Assembly: GCF_000317535.1 (NCBI RefSeq)
Contig: NC_019757.1
Coordinates: forward strand, 3,364,501-3,428,500
Reading direction: 5' to 3'
Length of the DNA: 64,000 bases
From: Cylindrospermum stagnale PCC 7417
GTDB taxonomy: Bacteria; Cyanobacteriota; Cyanobacteriia; Cyanobacteriales; Nostocaceae
The notes beneath the pieces are model-generated. The model saw nothing but the letters and a program-made list of their open reading frames with translations. It searched no databases and was not told where the DNA came from. The translations under genes and the position numbers were made by a program. Positions 40,049-49,574 of the stretch are shown here, one piece after another; the stretch's first letter is position 1; each line of letters begins with the position of its first letter.

Positions 40049-42502
40049 ATGTCCTATATAGCCTACTTACGGTCTATCAAAAATGAACTCCAGAGAACTG
40101 GCAGAGCAAAAAAGAACCTGCGAGTTAAAACCATCATGGAACAGTTTGGTTACCAGCGCCGAAGTCAAGCATTTATAGATGATTTTAATACTGCTCTTTT
40201 GACATTAAGACTTTGTGCAAATCCGGCATTTGATCTATATATTCCTTTAGACACCAAAATAGCAATTTCTCTTCAGGGATTTCCCGGGGGAAAATCAAAT
40301 CAAGTAGCTAATACAGAACCAATTGCCAAAAGACTTCGGCAACCCATTGCAGTTAAACATGATTTTTTCTATTATTTATTTGATTTTGGCTCCGAGCAAG
40401 AATATGAACGTTTCCAAGCTTGTTTAGACTCAAATCAACCAGTGGGAATTTTTTTGATTCCCCAAGCAGAAGATTTTTTTTCTGATATTGCTGTAAAGAT
40501 TTTCAGTTATGAATTAATTAGAAAATATCAATATCGAGGCAATAGTGATATTCCTAAATCTTCTAACAGAAAATTTTCGACAAATATTGTTGAGTCAGAT
40601 CAAGGGTATGAAAATAACCAAGAAGATTCCCTTTCTGACGCTAGTATTTTTCACTTTTATCGTTCAACCATGACTAGCGTTATACTTGGTACAACTGGCA
40701 TGGAATTGCTAGATTCTGAAAAATTTGACGAGCAGTTTGAACAGATATCTTTATATGCAAACAAGTATAATTCTGCACAATTCTTTATTTTATTTCATTG
40801 TCCATCAGTATCAGAAATTCAATCTCAGCAGAAAGAAGATGCTTTGGGACATTTAGTAGATAGGGTTGCCAGGAAAATTCCTTTTACTTTTACTCTTAGA
40901 TGTAAATATTCAAATGAAGATTCTATTGAGCAAAGAGAAGAAATATATGCCCATTTTCGGCTGCTGATGGAACTTCCATGCTATGAAATAGAAGAAGATA
41001 ATGCATCTCTGCTGAATTATTTTCTAGAACTACAAAAAGCACAAATTCAAGCTGAATCACAGTTATTAATAAGGATGAAACCTGAACATTTATGCAATCT
41101 AAAATGGCAGCAAGAAACTACAGAATATATCTATTTTAAGTATTTTGCTATAAAGACTCTGGAAAGCCTAGGATACGAATTGTCTAATATAGGCTGTGAA
41201 GTAGAATTGACTTCTAGGGATGAAGAAACAACAGACGAAGAGATGGCAGAAGATGATGAAGACTACCAAAATGAAATCATAGAAGTATATGTAAAAAACA
41301 AGGTGGTCGTAGAGATAGAAACTCTTAAATATCAAGATTTTGGCGACAATAATCTTTTCTTTGACATGGTTAAGAGGATTTTGAGAAAATCAAAGGTATG
41401 GCCTAACAACTTGGAGAGTGTCTGGTTAGTACTTCCAGGTTTTGAGATTGCCCGTAACTATTACCAACTTAAAAAAACTCAGCAAATATTAGAATATAAA
41501 TTATCTGAATATTATGGTGATGGTTTCCAGATTGTAGTCATGGCTCCCGATTATGAAAAATACCAATTAGTGCCAGTATCCTTTGACTCAATTGATTATC
41601 CATCTTTTGAGTTTGCAGCTAAAAAGCCTAGGTTAGTACAAACATACCCAATCGCTAAACAAGCTAAACTTAACTTTAATCAAGTTAAAGGTCTAAATGA
41701 GGAAAAGGAAAAATTAAGCAAACTTCTCAAGCTGCAATCTCAAGGACATAAAGGTTCAATTGGTGGTATTCTCTTCTATGGGTTGCCTGGTTGCGGTAAA
41801 ACTCTCATGGCAAATGCATTTGCCAATGAATCTGGCAGATATTTTTTTAAGTTTTCTCCTGCTGATATAATCAGTATGTGGATCGGTCAAAGTCAGAAAA
41901 ACCTGCGTGATATCTTTGCTCAAGCTAAAAAGAAAGCTCCTTCAGTTTTATTCATTGATGAGTTAGACAGTATTGGGTTTAACCGTAATGATGACAATGC
42001 ACATACTGACCAAAAAGCAACCATTAACCAATTGCTAATTGAACTGAATAATATAAAAGATAGTGATGTAATTGTGATTGCTGCAACCAATTATCTCAGT
42101 GGTATTGATAGTGCTTTAAAACGTTCTGGTAGATTGGATTGGAAGATTCCTATTTTTCCTCCAGATGCATCGGAGAGACAAGAGTTATTCAAACACTACC
42201 TGTCACAAATTGATATAAATCAGCTAGTTAATTTTGAAATTTTGGCAGAGCAAAGTTCTAGGTTTACCTCATCAGATATTGAGTTGGTGTGTCGAGAAGT
42301 TAGCAATTCCCTCTTTCTGGATGAAATAAATTCGGCTCTCACAACTTCAGATGTCATTACATATATTAACAATCTCCAAGATGGTGGTTTAAGTCTGACT
42401 CAAGAGCAGGTAAAGGAATTTTTGGATGAGTGTAAGCGGTTAAGTGTAAAAAATCCCAAGTTGGAAACTTTGAGACGGGAATGGGGATTAGATCAGGATT
42501 AA
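40049..42502 (+). CDS. Large AAA ATPase (FtsH/p97-type core) with novel N-terminal region
   Basis: 817 residues. Residues 1-~540 match nothing I recognise; within them ~365-450 (helix FKYFAIKTLESLGYEL, then EIIEVYVKNKVVVEIETL) could be a degraded PD-(D/E)XK-like fold. The AAA core is intact: GLPGCGKT near 580, FIDELDSI, sensor AATN, RSGRLD arginine finger, and SSDIELVCREV in the lid. It probably unfolds or remodels a protein target; no protease domain is present. AT-rich, no HIP1 octamer seen, plus strand within an otherwise minus-strand sugar operon. Confidence 0.8.
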   Translation: MSYIAYLRSIKNELQRTGRAKKNLRVKTIMEQFGYQRRSQAFIDDFNTALLTLRLCANPAFDLYIPLDTKIAISLQGFPGGKSNQVANTEPIAKRLRQPIAVKHDFFYYLFDFGSEQEYERFQACLDSNQPVGIFLIPQAEDFFSDIAVKIFSYELIRKYQYRGNSDIPKSSNRKFSTNIVESDQGYENNQEDSLSDASIFHFYRSTMTSVILGTTGMELLDSEKFDEQFEQISLYANKYNSAQFFILFHCPSVSEIQSQQKEDALGHLVDRVARKIPFTFTLRCKYSNEDSIEQREEIYAHFRLLMELPCYEIEEDNASLLNYFLELQKAQIQAESQLLIRMKPEHLCNLKWQQETTEYIYFKYFAIKTLESLGYELSNIGCEVELTSRDEETTDEEMAEDDEDYQNEIIEVYVKNKVVVEIETLKYQDFGDNNLFFDMVKRILRKSKVWPNNLESVWLVLPGFEIARNYYQLKKTQQILEYKLSEYYGDGFQIVVMAPDYEKYQLVPVSFDSIDYPSFEFAAKKPRLVQTYPIAKQAKLNFNQVKGLNEEKEKLSKLLKLQSQGHKGSIGGILFYGLPGCGKTLMANAFANESGRYFFKFSPADIISMWIGQSQKNLRDIFAQAKKKAPSVLFIDELDSIGFNRNDDNAHTDQKATINQLLIELNNIKDSDVIVIAATNYLSGIDSALKRSGRLDWKIPIFPPDASERQELFKHYLSQIDINQLVNFEILAEQSSRFTSSDIELVCREVSNSLFLDEINSALTTSDVITYINNLQDGGLSLTQEQVKEFLDECKRLSVKNPKLETLRREWGLDQD

Positions 42503-42515
42503 TAAAATACAAATC

Positions 42516-43433
42516 ATGTTTGTTACTCACAAGTTGAAGCGCAAACAGCTACTAATATGTATAGGAATTTTAGCGATCGCATATTCTTCAGCTTGCCTGT
42601 TACTATTTTTGCGGCAGCGTTATGTTATCTTTCGCCCCAGTTCACAATTTTTAACTCTACCCAGTTCCCCAGACTTTCAACTCCCCTATCAAGATGAGCG
42701 CATCAGCATTGCAGGCTCTAGTGAATATATCCACGGTTGGTGGATTGCAGCGCCAACACCCCAAGAGAAACTCTCCGCCATCCCAAATGAACCTACGAGG
42801 GTTTTAACATCCCCTAAAGTGATTTTATATTTTTGTGGTGCTGCTGGTAATAAGGGTTACTACAATCATGTAGCCAGACTTCAGGGGTTGCGACAGTTGG
42901 GTTTTTCTGTATTGGTGATAGACTATCGAGGTTTTGGCAGCAGTCAGGGGAATTTTCCTAGTGAGTCTCAGCTTTATCAAGATAGCCAGATAGCTTGGGA
43001 TTACTTAGTTAGAGTACGACGCATTCCACCTGAACAAATTGTCATTTATGGAGAATCCCTTGGGGGTGCTGTAGCGATAAATTTGGCAATCCAACACTCA
43101 GAAGCCAGTGCTTTAATTATACAAAGTTCTTTTACCTCAATGGCTGAGGAAATCAAGCACCGAAATTGGTTATGGATGTTTCCCGTAGATTTGCTACTGA
43201 CGCAAAGGTTTGATTCTATCTCGAAGGTTTCTTCTCTACGTCTTCCTGTTCTGTTTATTCATGGAACTGCTGACAGCGTTGTTCCATCCTATATGAGTCA
43301 GCAGTTATACAATGCTGCACCTGAACCTAAACAACTATTTTTAATTCCCGGTGGTGAACATTTCCGGATTTATCAGCCGGGGAGAAATTCGTATTTCCAA
43401 GCAATTCAGAAGTTTATAGAGAAACGCTTCTAA
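42516..43433 (+). CDS. Membrane-anchored alpha/beta hydrolase (BEM46/ABHD17-like)
   Basis: 305 residues. An N-terminal membrane anchor (LLICIGILAIAYSSACLLLFL) precedes the hydrolase fold: YFCGAAGNKGYY oxyanion loop, nucleophile YGESLGG (~185), Asp in FIHGTADSVVP and His in PGGEHFRIY. Homologues act as thioesterases or lipases. It starts 13 bp after the AAA gene. This type is common in cyanobacteria and the gene has a HIP1 site, so it may be native rather than part of the inserted module. Confidence 0.88.
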   Translation: MFVTHKLKRKQLLICIGILAIAYSSACLLLFLRQRYVIFRPSSQFLTLPSSPDFQLPYQDERISIAGSSEYIHGWWIAAPTPQEKLSAIPNEPTRVLTSPKVILYFCGAAGNKGYYNHVARLQGLRQLGFSVLVIDYRGFGSSQGNFPSESQLYQDSQIAWDYLVRVRRIPPEQIVIYGESLGGAVAINLAIQHSEASALIIQSSFTSMAEEIKHRNWLWMFPVDLLLTQRFDSISKVSSLRLPVLFIHGTADSVVPSYMSQQLYNAAPEPKQLFLIPGGEHFRIYQPGRNSYFQAIQKFIEKRF

Positions 43434-43630
43434 GGGTTCTAGGTACTCGTGGGGTACTCCTGGATCTCCATGAAGAAACAACGCTAGTTTGCCAGATTTG
43501 TGCCTGGTTTGACAATGCGAGACCAGACCTGATGACCACGGAATTAGATAAAGCCATCGACGGTAGATGTTTTAGTCATACTGAGAAGTTTTTTACATTA
43601 TACTTAAGTTTAAGTAGTAAAAAATAGCGA

Positions 43631-45007
43631 ATGGCACTCATCCGACCTAGAATAACAGATTTCCACGGCATCACAAAAACCCAAGCACAGCTAGATTTCG
43701 CTATAGCATTTCTAGATGAAGATATTCCCCTTTATGTTGACCCTTTTCTTTTATGGAAGTCTCCCTCACTACAAGATCAGGCACTTCATACTTCTCTCAT
43801 TAATGCCTTTAATCACCTAAACTTTCTTGTTCAGGAAGGTAAAGCAGATGAGGCACGGAATAATCTCATCCTTGCATCTGAGTGCCAAGAGGTTGGACTT
43901 GGATTATCAAAAAAACGAAAAGGTGTAAGGATTAGCTCTCACAAAGCTGATGAGATTATCTCTCTATTTCAAAAAATTCCAGAGTGTGGGAAATATGGCT
44001 TCTTTCACTTTGAAGAAATACAGTTTTATGTAGATGGAATCTCAAAAGATCGTATCAGTGATATTTCCTGTAACTTCATCAAGTCTTTTTTAATAGACTA
44101 TACTATAGAACGATGTGAAGACGTAGGAATACCACTAGAAAAAACTATTGTTTCTACACTCTATGATTATCGTAAAAAATCATTTATTCTGGATCAGCAA
44201 CTCTCTCTACCTGTGAATCCGGAAACCAAAGAACCTTTAATATTTGTTCCTAAAAGATGGTTAAAATTCTCTCCCTGGATAAACTTTGAAGACTATTTTA
44301 AAGAATATTGCCCTCGTGATGAAATTTTTAACCCTGGTGAACCAGAGGAACGTGTTAAGGTTCTCAACTTTAACCGGGAAAATTATGGGGTTGTGCAGGA
44401 ATATATCAAATTAAAAGAACGAACTCAGGAAGACTGTAAAAACGATCCTCTCTTTAAACAGATACCTGTTCTTTCCGCCAAACGGAAATTAACTGAAATA
44501 AAAAAACTGCCTACGGGAAAAGAAGACCAGGCAGATATTAAGTACGAAAATAATATCTGTCAACTTCTTGCATCACTTCTCTATCCAAACCTTGATTTTG
44601 CAGCAGACCAAAGTCGGACAGATTCTGGAAGACTGATTCGAGACCTTATCTTCTACAACAATCGGTCAATCGATTTTCTTGAAGAAGTTTATCAAGACTA
44701 TGGTAATAGACAACTTGTTTTTGAGTTAAAGAATGTGAAAGCAATCGAGCGAGAACATATTAACCAACTTAACAGATATCTTGATTCTGGACTTGGTAAA
44801 TTTGGTGTTCTTGTCACAAGAAATCCACTTTCCAAAGCGATGTTGGGTAATACCATTGATCTATGGTCTGGCCAAAGACGATGCATCATTACGCTTACAG
44901 ATGAGGATATCTCATTAATGGTTAATGTCTTTGAGAGTAAGCAGAGATCGCCAATTGATGTTCTCAAAAAGAAGTATGTAGAATTCCGTCGATTATGTCC
45001 CTCATAA
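43631..45007 (+). CDS. Putative PD-(D/E)XK nuclease of unknown system
   Basis: 458 residues. Residues 1-~290 are an unrecognised domain (MALIRPRITDFHGITKTQAQ). The C-terminal ~150 residues look like a restriction-type nuclease: helix YENNICQLLASLLYP, then RDLIFYNNRSIDFLEEVY (acidic candidates D338/D348), strand QLVFELKNVKA with E365 and K367, then helix REHINQLNRYLDSGLGKFG and VLVTRNP. This gives the D-xn-E-x-K order. First of three tightly packed genes. AT-rich without HIP1 octamers. The function is not known; an effector role in phage or plasmid defence is inferred. Confidence 0.65.
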   Translation: MALIRPRITDFHGITKTQAQLDFAIAFLDEDIPLYVDPFLLWKSPSLQDQALHTSLINAFNHLNFLVQEGKADEARNNLILASECQEVGLGLSKKRKGVRISSHKADEIISLFQKIPECGKYGFFHFEEIQFYVDGISKDRISDISCNFIKSFLIDYTIERCEDVGIPLEKTIVSTLYDYRKKSFILDQQLSLPVNPETKEPLIFVPKRWLKFSPWINFEDYFKEYCPRDEIFNPGEPEERVKVLNFNRENYGVVQEYIKLKERTQEDCKNDPLFKQIPVLSAKRKLTEIKKLPTGKEDQADIKYENNICQLLASLLYPNLDFAADQSRTDSGRLIRDLIFYNNRSIDFLEEVYQDYGNRQLVFELKNVKAIEREHINQLNRYLDSGLGKFGVLVTRNPLSKAMLGNTIDLWSGQRRCIITLTDEDISLMVNVFESKQRSPIDVLKKKYVEFRRLCPS

Positions 45008-45019
45008 AAGGTGAAATAT

Positions 45020-45424
45020 ATGAAGCGTAAAGATGTTGACGAATTTGAAAAGCTCTCTGGTCAGCTTCAAGGAGTTTACGATGAGCTTTCTGTTTTGTCT
45101 AAGAAATCTCCCAATGATGGAGTTAACGAGTTCAAACTCAAGTTTGTTAATAAATTACTGAATGACTCAAATAAATTCCTTGGAGAAAAATATCGACCCT
45201 TTGAAGACTTTTCAGAGTTTGATGTAGACAATTTACCACAAAATAGTGATGTAGTTTTCATTCTTACACAGTATTTACAATGCTTTGAAAAACTGCGTGC
45301 AGATAATGTAAAAAACACGAGTACAGGTTGGTATTGGGTGGTAGATGTAGAGGGAAATGAAACCGGAGATAAATCAGGTAAAGTTTATATTCAAACAATT
45401 TGCCCAAAACGCTTAAGAGAATAA
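45020..45424 (+). CDS. Small acidic protein, paralogue of the next gene
   Basis: 134 residues from the ATG at 45020 (AAGGTGA lies just upstream; a GTG at 45011 is less likely), 12 bp after the nuclease stop. I recognise no family. It shares with the next protein the blocks ELS(V/K)LSKKSP, (K)VNKLLNDS and DNLPQNSDVVFILTQYLQ, followed by WVVD near the end. Alpha-helical, no signal peptide. Tandem duplication next to a nuclease suggests a partner or immunity subunit (inference only). Confidence 0.7.
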   Translation: MKRKDVDEFEKLSGQLQGVYDELSVLSKKSPNDGVNEFKLKFVNKLLNDSNKFLGEKYRPFEDFSEFDVDNLPQNSDVVFILTQYLQCFEKLRADNVKNTSTGWYWVVDVEGNETGDKSGKVYIQTICPKRLRE

Positions 45425-45430
45425 ATCCTT

Positions 45431-45793
45431 ATGGTTAAAAAAGATCAAAAACAGACGAGTCGTGAAAAAGCTGATATTCACGAATTCACAATGCCTTTGC
45501 TAGAGGCTATGAAGATAGAGTTCAAGGAATTGAGTAAAAAGAAGCCAGATGCTGTGCTGAGTAAGAGTAAGGTAAAAGTCGTTAACCGACTGCTAGAAAG
45601 TTGTCGCCAAGTATTATGTTTAGAAGCATCACTTGATTATCTTGATATCCTTAATGAGGATGATGTTCCTCAGAATAGTGATGTAGTACTGTTGTTATCT
45701 CAGTACGTAGCTGCTATGAGGCAATTTAAATCGACTTATTATGGTTATGATGGTAAGGAGGATCGTTGGTTTGTTGATCCGACCTCAAACTGA
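45431..45793 (+). CDS. Small acidic protein, second paralogue
   Basis: 120 residues, 6 bp after the previous gene. It shares ELSKKKP, KVVNRLLES, EDDVPQNSDVVLLLSQYVA and a C-terminal W-F-V-D motif with its neighbour; the N-terminus (MVKKDQKQTSREKADIHEF) is different and very polar. I recognise no family. It completes the nuclease operon and ends 24 bp before the convergent substrate-binding gene's stop. Confidence 0.7.
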   Translation: MVKKDQKQTSREKADIHEFTMPLLEAMKIEFKELSKKKPDAVLSKSKVKVVNRLLESCRQVLCLEASLDYLDILNEDDVPQNSDVVLLLSQYVAAMRQFKSTYYGYDGKEDRWFVDPTSN

Positions 45794-45816
45794 AGTGGAT
45801 GCTTTTTGCCCTTTAA

Positions 45817-47058
45817 TTACTTCATCATTTTAATCTGTTGATTAGCTGCATTTTGGGCCTGCAACATTGCCTGTTTTAATGGCTGTTCTCCCAGTAGGGC
45901 ACTAACAAACTGGTTGTCAAAATTGTTAACAATCGCACCGGGATATTTACCCACCTGCCAAGGCATAGCGTCATTTACTCCTGCGACTAATGGCGATCGC
46001 AATTTATCCAAGTCATAGCTTAATTTTTTAGCCACAGATTTACGTGTTGGCAGCGCAAACCCTGTACCAGTCCACTTCTGCATTCCTGCTTTCCCCGTGA
46101 GATAAGCAATTAACTCCCAAGCTTCAGCTTTATGTTTTGCTTGTTTATTCATCACGTAGGCAACCGTAAAAACCATCGTGCCTTTTTTATTATTAATCCT
46201 CGGCACTTCTGCGGTAGCAAAATCCAACTGGGGAAAGGTTTCTTCTAAGTAAGGAATTGCCCAATTGCCTTCAATCACCATTGCTACCTTACCCTGACCA
46301 AACATTTCACTGCCTGAATTTGTTCCCACATCTGATTTTTGGGCAGCGGTGTGGTCTTTTTGATACTGGTCTATCACCAACTGTAAACCCGGCAAACCTG
46401 CCTCACTAGCAAAAGCTGCATCACCATTTTGATCAACAATTTGCCCGCCAAAAGCTTTGATTTTGTAAGCCTGACGTGCCAATTCTGGGGTAATCCCAAA
46501 ACCGTATTTATTAAGTTTGCCTGTCAAATGTTGGGAGTAGCTGCGTAATTCTTCCCAAGTAGCTGGTGGTCTAGTCAAACCAGCGGCAGCAAAGGCTGTT
46601 TTGTTATAAAACAGAGCTAGGGTGGAATAGTCTTTAGGAAGACCATAAAGATGATTTTGGTATTTAAAGCTGTTGAGTAAAGTTTCCTCAAAATCCCCTA
46701 GGTCAAATTCTGGAGTAATGTAAGCTTCTAGGCGTTCCAAGACATTCTGACTCATCAAAAAAGGAGCCTCTAATGCATCGAGATAAAACACATCGGGGGC
46801 TGCTTCCCCAATTAAACGGGTTTTGATTACGTCCATATATTGGTCAGATATCACCTCATACTTAACTTTGATCGTCTGGTGTTGTGCTTCAAAGTCTTGC
46901 AATACCTGTTTTAAAAGTTTTTGCTCAACGGGGGAACCTGCCCAACCACCGAGTTTGATAGTAATTGGGGGTGTGCTTGGTAACGGTAGACTGTGACAAC
47001 TAATAATCGCGATCGCGATCGCCAATCCCAAAAAATTGAACAACCAATTTCTCATCAC
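45817..47058 (-). CDS. Sugar ABC transporter substrate-binding lipoprotein
   Basis: 413 residues, family 1 extracellular solute-binding protein. Lipoprotein signal with IAIISCHS (lipidation Cys ~21). Typical features: TIKLGGWAGSPVEQKLLKQVL, DVFYLDALEAP, GLPKDYSTLALFYNK, MVIEGNWAIPYL. It delivers an oligosaccharide or polyol to the MalF/MalG-type permeases whose genes lie on the same strand 6 kb further along, consistent with a once-contiguous operon. The sugar is unknown. Confidence 0.92.
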   Translation of the reverse strand: MMRNWLFNFLGLAIAIAIISCHSLPLPSTPPITIKLGGWAGSPVEQKLLKQVLQDFEAQHQTIKVKYEVISDQYMDVIKTRLIGEAAPDVFYLDALEAPFLMSQNVLERLEAYITPEFDLGDFEETLLNSFKYQNHLYGLPKDYSTLALFYNKTAFAAAGLTRPPATWEELRSYSQHLTGKLNKYGFGITPELARQAYKIKAFGGQIVDQNGDAAFASEAGLPGLQLVIDQYQKDHTAAQKSDVGTNSGSEMFGQGKVAMVIEGNWAIPYLEETFPQLDFATAEVPRINNKKGTMVFTVAYVMNKQAKHKAEAWELIAYLTGKAGMQKWTGTGFALPTRKSVAKKLSYDLDKLRSPLVAGVNDAMPWQVGKYPGAIVNNFDNQFVSALLGEQPLKQAMLQAQNAANQQIKMMK

Positions 47059-47116
47059 TTACTGATGACAGTCTTTCTCACCTCACTTATAACGAAAAAT
47101 TATCAGCACAGAGCGT

Positions 47117-48556
47117 ATGTTTTTCGATAACGAAACACATACTGTCGGGGTTACAAATTTCCCACGAGGACTTATGGATTCTGTTCAGGTTGAAACAGCT
47201 ACACCTCTAACTCTGGAAATTCCCCAGATTAACGTAAAACCCAGCCCCCAAACCGCCAAAAATTCTATTCGCACCAGTTTACGAGCCTCCACCTTGGATG
47301 CTATCTTCGCAACAGGTTTTTCTATCACTACTGGCGGGATTTTGCTCAGTAATTTTCTGGTGGAATTGGATGCAACTCCAGTGGTATTTGGAATGCTATC
47401 TTCTTTACCAATGTTGGTAAATCTGATTCAGCCCTTGGGTGCTTACTTGTCGGAACGCACCACCAGCCGCTTTCAATATTCTTTTTTAATCTATGGAATA
47501 TCTCGGTTACTGTGGCTGATTCTCGTGATTGGCATTGCGGGAGCAAGCTGGGGAAAATTTAGTTCTCAGCAGTTGATGGTATTGACACTCTTGATTGTTC
47601 TCTTCAGCCATCTTATAGGAGGACTAGGAAGCGCTTCTTGGCTCAGTTGGTTAGCGATAATCGTTCCCCGGCAATTGCGAGGCAGGTATTTTGGCATCCG
47701 CAATAGCGCTGCTAGCCTCACTAATTTAGTCTGTGTACCTTTAGCTGGATTAGCTGTATCACATTGGCCTAGTGGGACTCAACAAGGTTATGGGGTAGTT
47801 CTGCTATTGGGTATTGTCCTTGGAATGCTTAGTTTAGGGTGTCAGTCTTTCAAAGTTGATATCAATCCCAAACTACAAAATAGTAATGTTGTCAAGTTAT
47901 CTCCAAACAGTGACAATGCAACTGGTGAAATACCTGAACCTATCCCCATACCCGAAAATTCTTGGGCTAGTAGCGTCTGGCAAAACTCTAACTTTTTGGG
48001 ATTTTTGTCATATTTCAGCTTATGGATGCTAGCTGTTAATCTCAGTGGACCTTTCTTTAACTTCTATCTGCTAGACACCTTGGAACTAGATGTGAGTTGG
48101 GTGACTACTTATAGTAGCCTACAGGCGGGGGCGAATCTGCTAATGATGATTTTGTGGGGTAAATTAGCAGACAAGATAGGCAATCGTCCTATTCTGATTT
48201 CTATGGGAATTCTAGTTGCAGTCACACCATTGGCATGGTTGGGAATTGGTACTAGTAGCTTGAATCTCTGGCTGTGGTTGCCGCTGTTGCACATCTTTAC
48301 TGGAGGCACTTGGGCAGCAATTGATTTATGTAATAACAATCTGCTGTTGGGAATTGCCCCAATGAAGAATCAGTCTATCTATTTTGCGACCGTTGCTGCT
48401 GCTATTGGAGCTAGTGGTGCTTTGGGCACAACCCTGGGTGGCTTTATTGCCCAATTTTCCCAGTCTCACGGTTTACTAGGATTATTTGCCTTATCTAGTT
48501 TGTGCCGACTAGCAGCGTTAATTCCACTTGCCTTTGTCCAAGAACCGCAAAAGTGA
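47117..48556 (+). CDS. MFS transporter
   Basis: Up to 479 residues; a start at the ATG at 47174 (MDSVQVETATP, preceded by GAGGA) would give 460 and is equally plausible. There are twelve predicted membrane helices with a charged cytoplasmic loop in the middle (NPKLQNSNVVKLSPNSDN). The RLLW and RGRYFGIRN loop motifs fit MFS families of cyanobacteria. Substrate unknown. It is divergent from the sugar-binding gene, with only 58 bp between them. Confidence 0.87.
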   Translation: MFFDNETHTVGVTNFPRGLMDSVQVETATPLTLEIPQINVKPSPQTAKNSIRTSLRASTLDAIFATGFSITTGGILLSNFLVELDATPVVFGMLSSLPMLVNLIQPLGAYLSERTTSRFQYSFLIYGISRLLWLILVIGIAGASWGKFSSQQLMVLTLLIVLFSHLIGGLGSASWLSWLAIIVPRQLRGRYFGIRNSAASLTNLVCVPLAGLAVSHWPSGTQQGYGVVLLLGIVLGMLSLGCQSFKVDINPKLQNSNVVKLSPNSDNATGEIPEPIPIPENSWASSVWQNSNFLGFLSYFSLWMLAVNLSGPFFNFYLLDTLELDVSWVTTYSSLQAGANLLMMILWGKLADKIGNRPILISMGILVAVTPLAWLGIGTSSLNLWLWLPLLHIFTGGTWAAIDLCNNNLLLGIAPMKNQSIYFATVAAAIGASGALGTTLGGFIAQFSQSHGLLGLFALSSLCRLAALIPLAFVQEPQK

Positions 48557-48567
48557 GGAGAGGGGGA

Positions 48568-48600
48568 AATTCAAAATTCAAAATTCAAAATTCAAAATTT
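48568..48600. repeat. Heptameric short tandem repeat (TTCAAAA)
   Basis: Four or more consecutive TTCAAAA units between the convergent MFS and accD genes, a typical STRR of heterocystous cyanobacteria. Confidence 0.9.
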
Positions 48601-48623
48601 TGAATAATCCCACCCCCATCCAT

Positions 48624-49574
48624 TTATTCAACAACAGTGGAACTCAAGCTCATTGATTCCCACAAAACCATATGGGGTGTAGTTGGTAAGGGCTGGTGCA
48701 AAGCAATCAGCTGGGCTAGGGTGCTCTTTAACTGGGTACGAGGCACAATATCATCGACAAAACCATGCTTGAGCAAATCTTCAGCAGTCTGAAAATCATC
48801 GGGCAGTTTTTCCCGCAGGGTTTGTTCGATTACTCGTCGTCCAGCAAAACCAATGGTTGCCTTTGGTTCTGCGATAATGATATCGCCTAACATGGCAAAA
48901 CTAGCAGTGACGCCGCCTGTGGTGGGATTAGTTAAAATGGGTATATATAATAATCGGGCTTCTTGATGGCGTTGTAGGGCTGCGGATATTTTCGCCATTT
49001 GCATCAAGGAGAGCATTCCTTCTTGCATTCTCGCACCACCAGAGGTACAGACGATGACAACAGGATAGCGTCCTTGAGTAGCTTGCTCAATCATCCGGGT
49101 AATTTTTTCGCCGACAACCGAACCCATACTACCGCCCATAAAGCGGAAGTCCATTACTCCCAGGGCAATGGGTAAGCCATTAATTTGACCCAAGCCAGTT
49201 TTAACTGCGTCTATTAAACCAATTTTTTCCTGCATTTCCCGCAAGCGATCGCTGTAGAGTTTGCGATCGCGAAATTGCAGAGGATCGGTTGGGCGTAAAT
49301 GCTCATCCATCGGTCTCCAGGTATTTTGGTCGATCAATTGCCGGATGCGTTCATCACTATCCACCCGGTTATGATGACCACATTCAACACAGACCATCTG
49401 ATTAGCCCTGAGGTCTTTTGTATATGACAAAACACCACATTTAGGGCACTTGTGCCATAGTCCATCAGCAATTTCACGTTCTTGGCGTTCGAGGCTGGTA
49501 GATCCTGATTTACGCCGATTTGCAAACCAATCAAACAGGGACTTTAAACCGCGTGATTCTTCGTTGTTCGCCAT
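48624..49574 (-). CDS. accD: Acetyl-CoA carboxylase carboxyltransferase, beta subunit
   Basis: 316 residues. N-terminal zinc ribbon [22 protein letters not shown] at about 43-66, then the carboxyltransferase fold with [35 protein letters not shown] and [14 protein letters not shown]. With AccA it transfers CO2 from carboxybiotin to acetyl-CoA, the first committed step of fatty acid synthesis. Length and motifs match bacterial/chloroplast AccD. Single gene. Confidence 0.97.
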   Translation of the reverse strand: MANNEESRGLKSLFDWFANRRKSGSTSLERQEREIADGLWHKCPKCGVLSYTKDLRANQMVCVECGHHNRVDSDERIRQLIDQNTWRPMDEHLRPTDPLQFRDRKLYSDRLREMQEKIGLIDAVKTGLGQINGLPIALGVMDFRFMGGSMGSVVGEKITRMIEQATQGRYPVVIVCTSGGARMQEGMLSLMQMAKISAALQRHQEARLLYIPILTNPTTGGVTASFAMLGDIIIAEPKATIGFAGRRVIEQTLREKLPDDFQTAEDLLKHGFVDDIVPRTQLKSTLAQLIALHQPLPTTPHMVLWESMSLSSTVVE

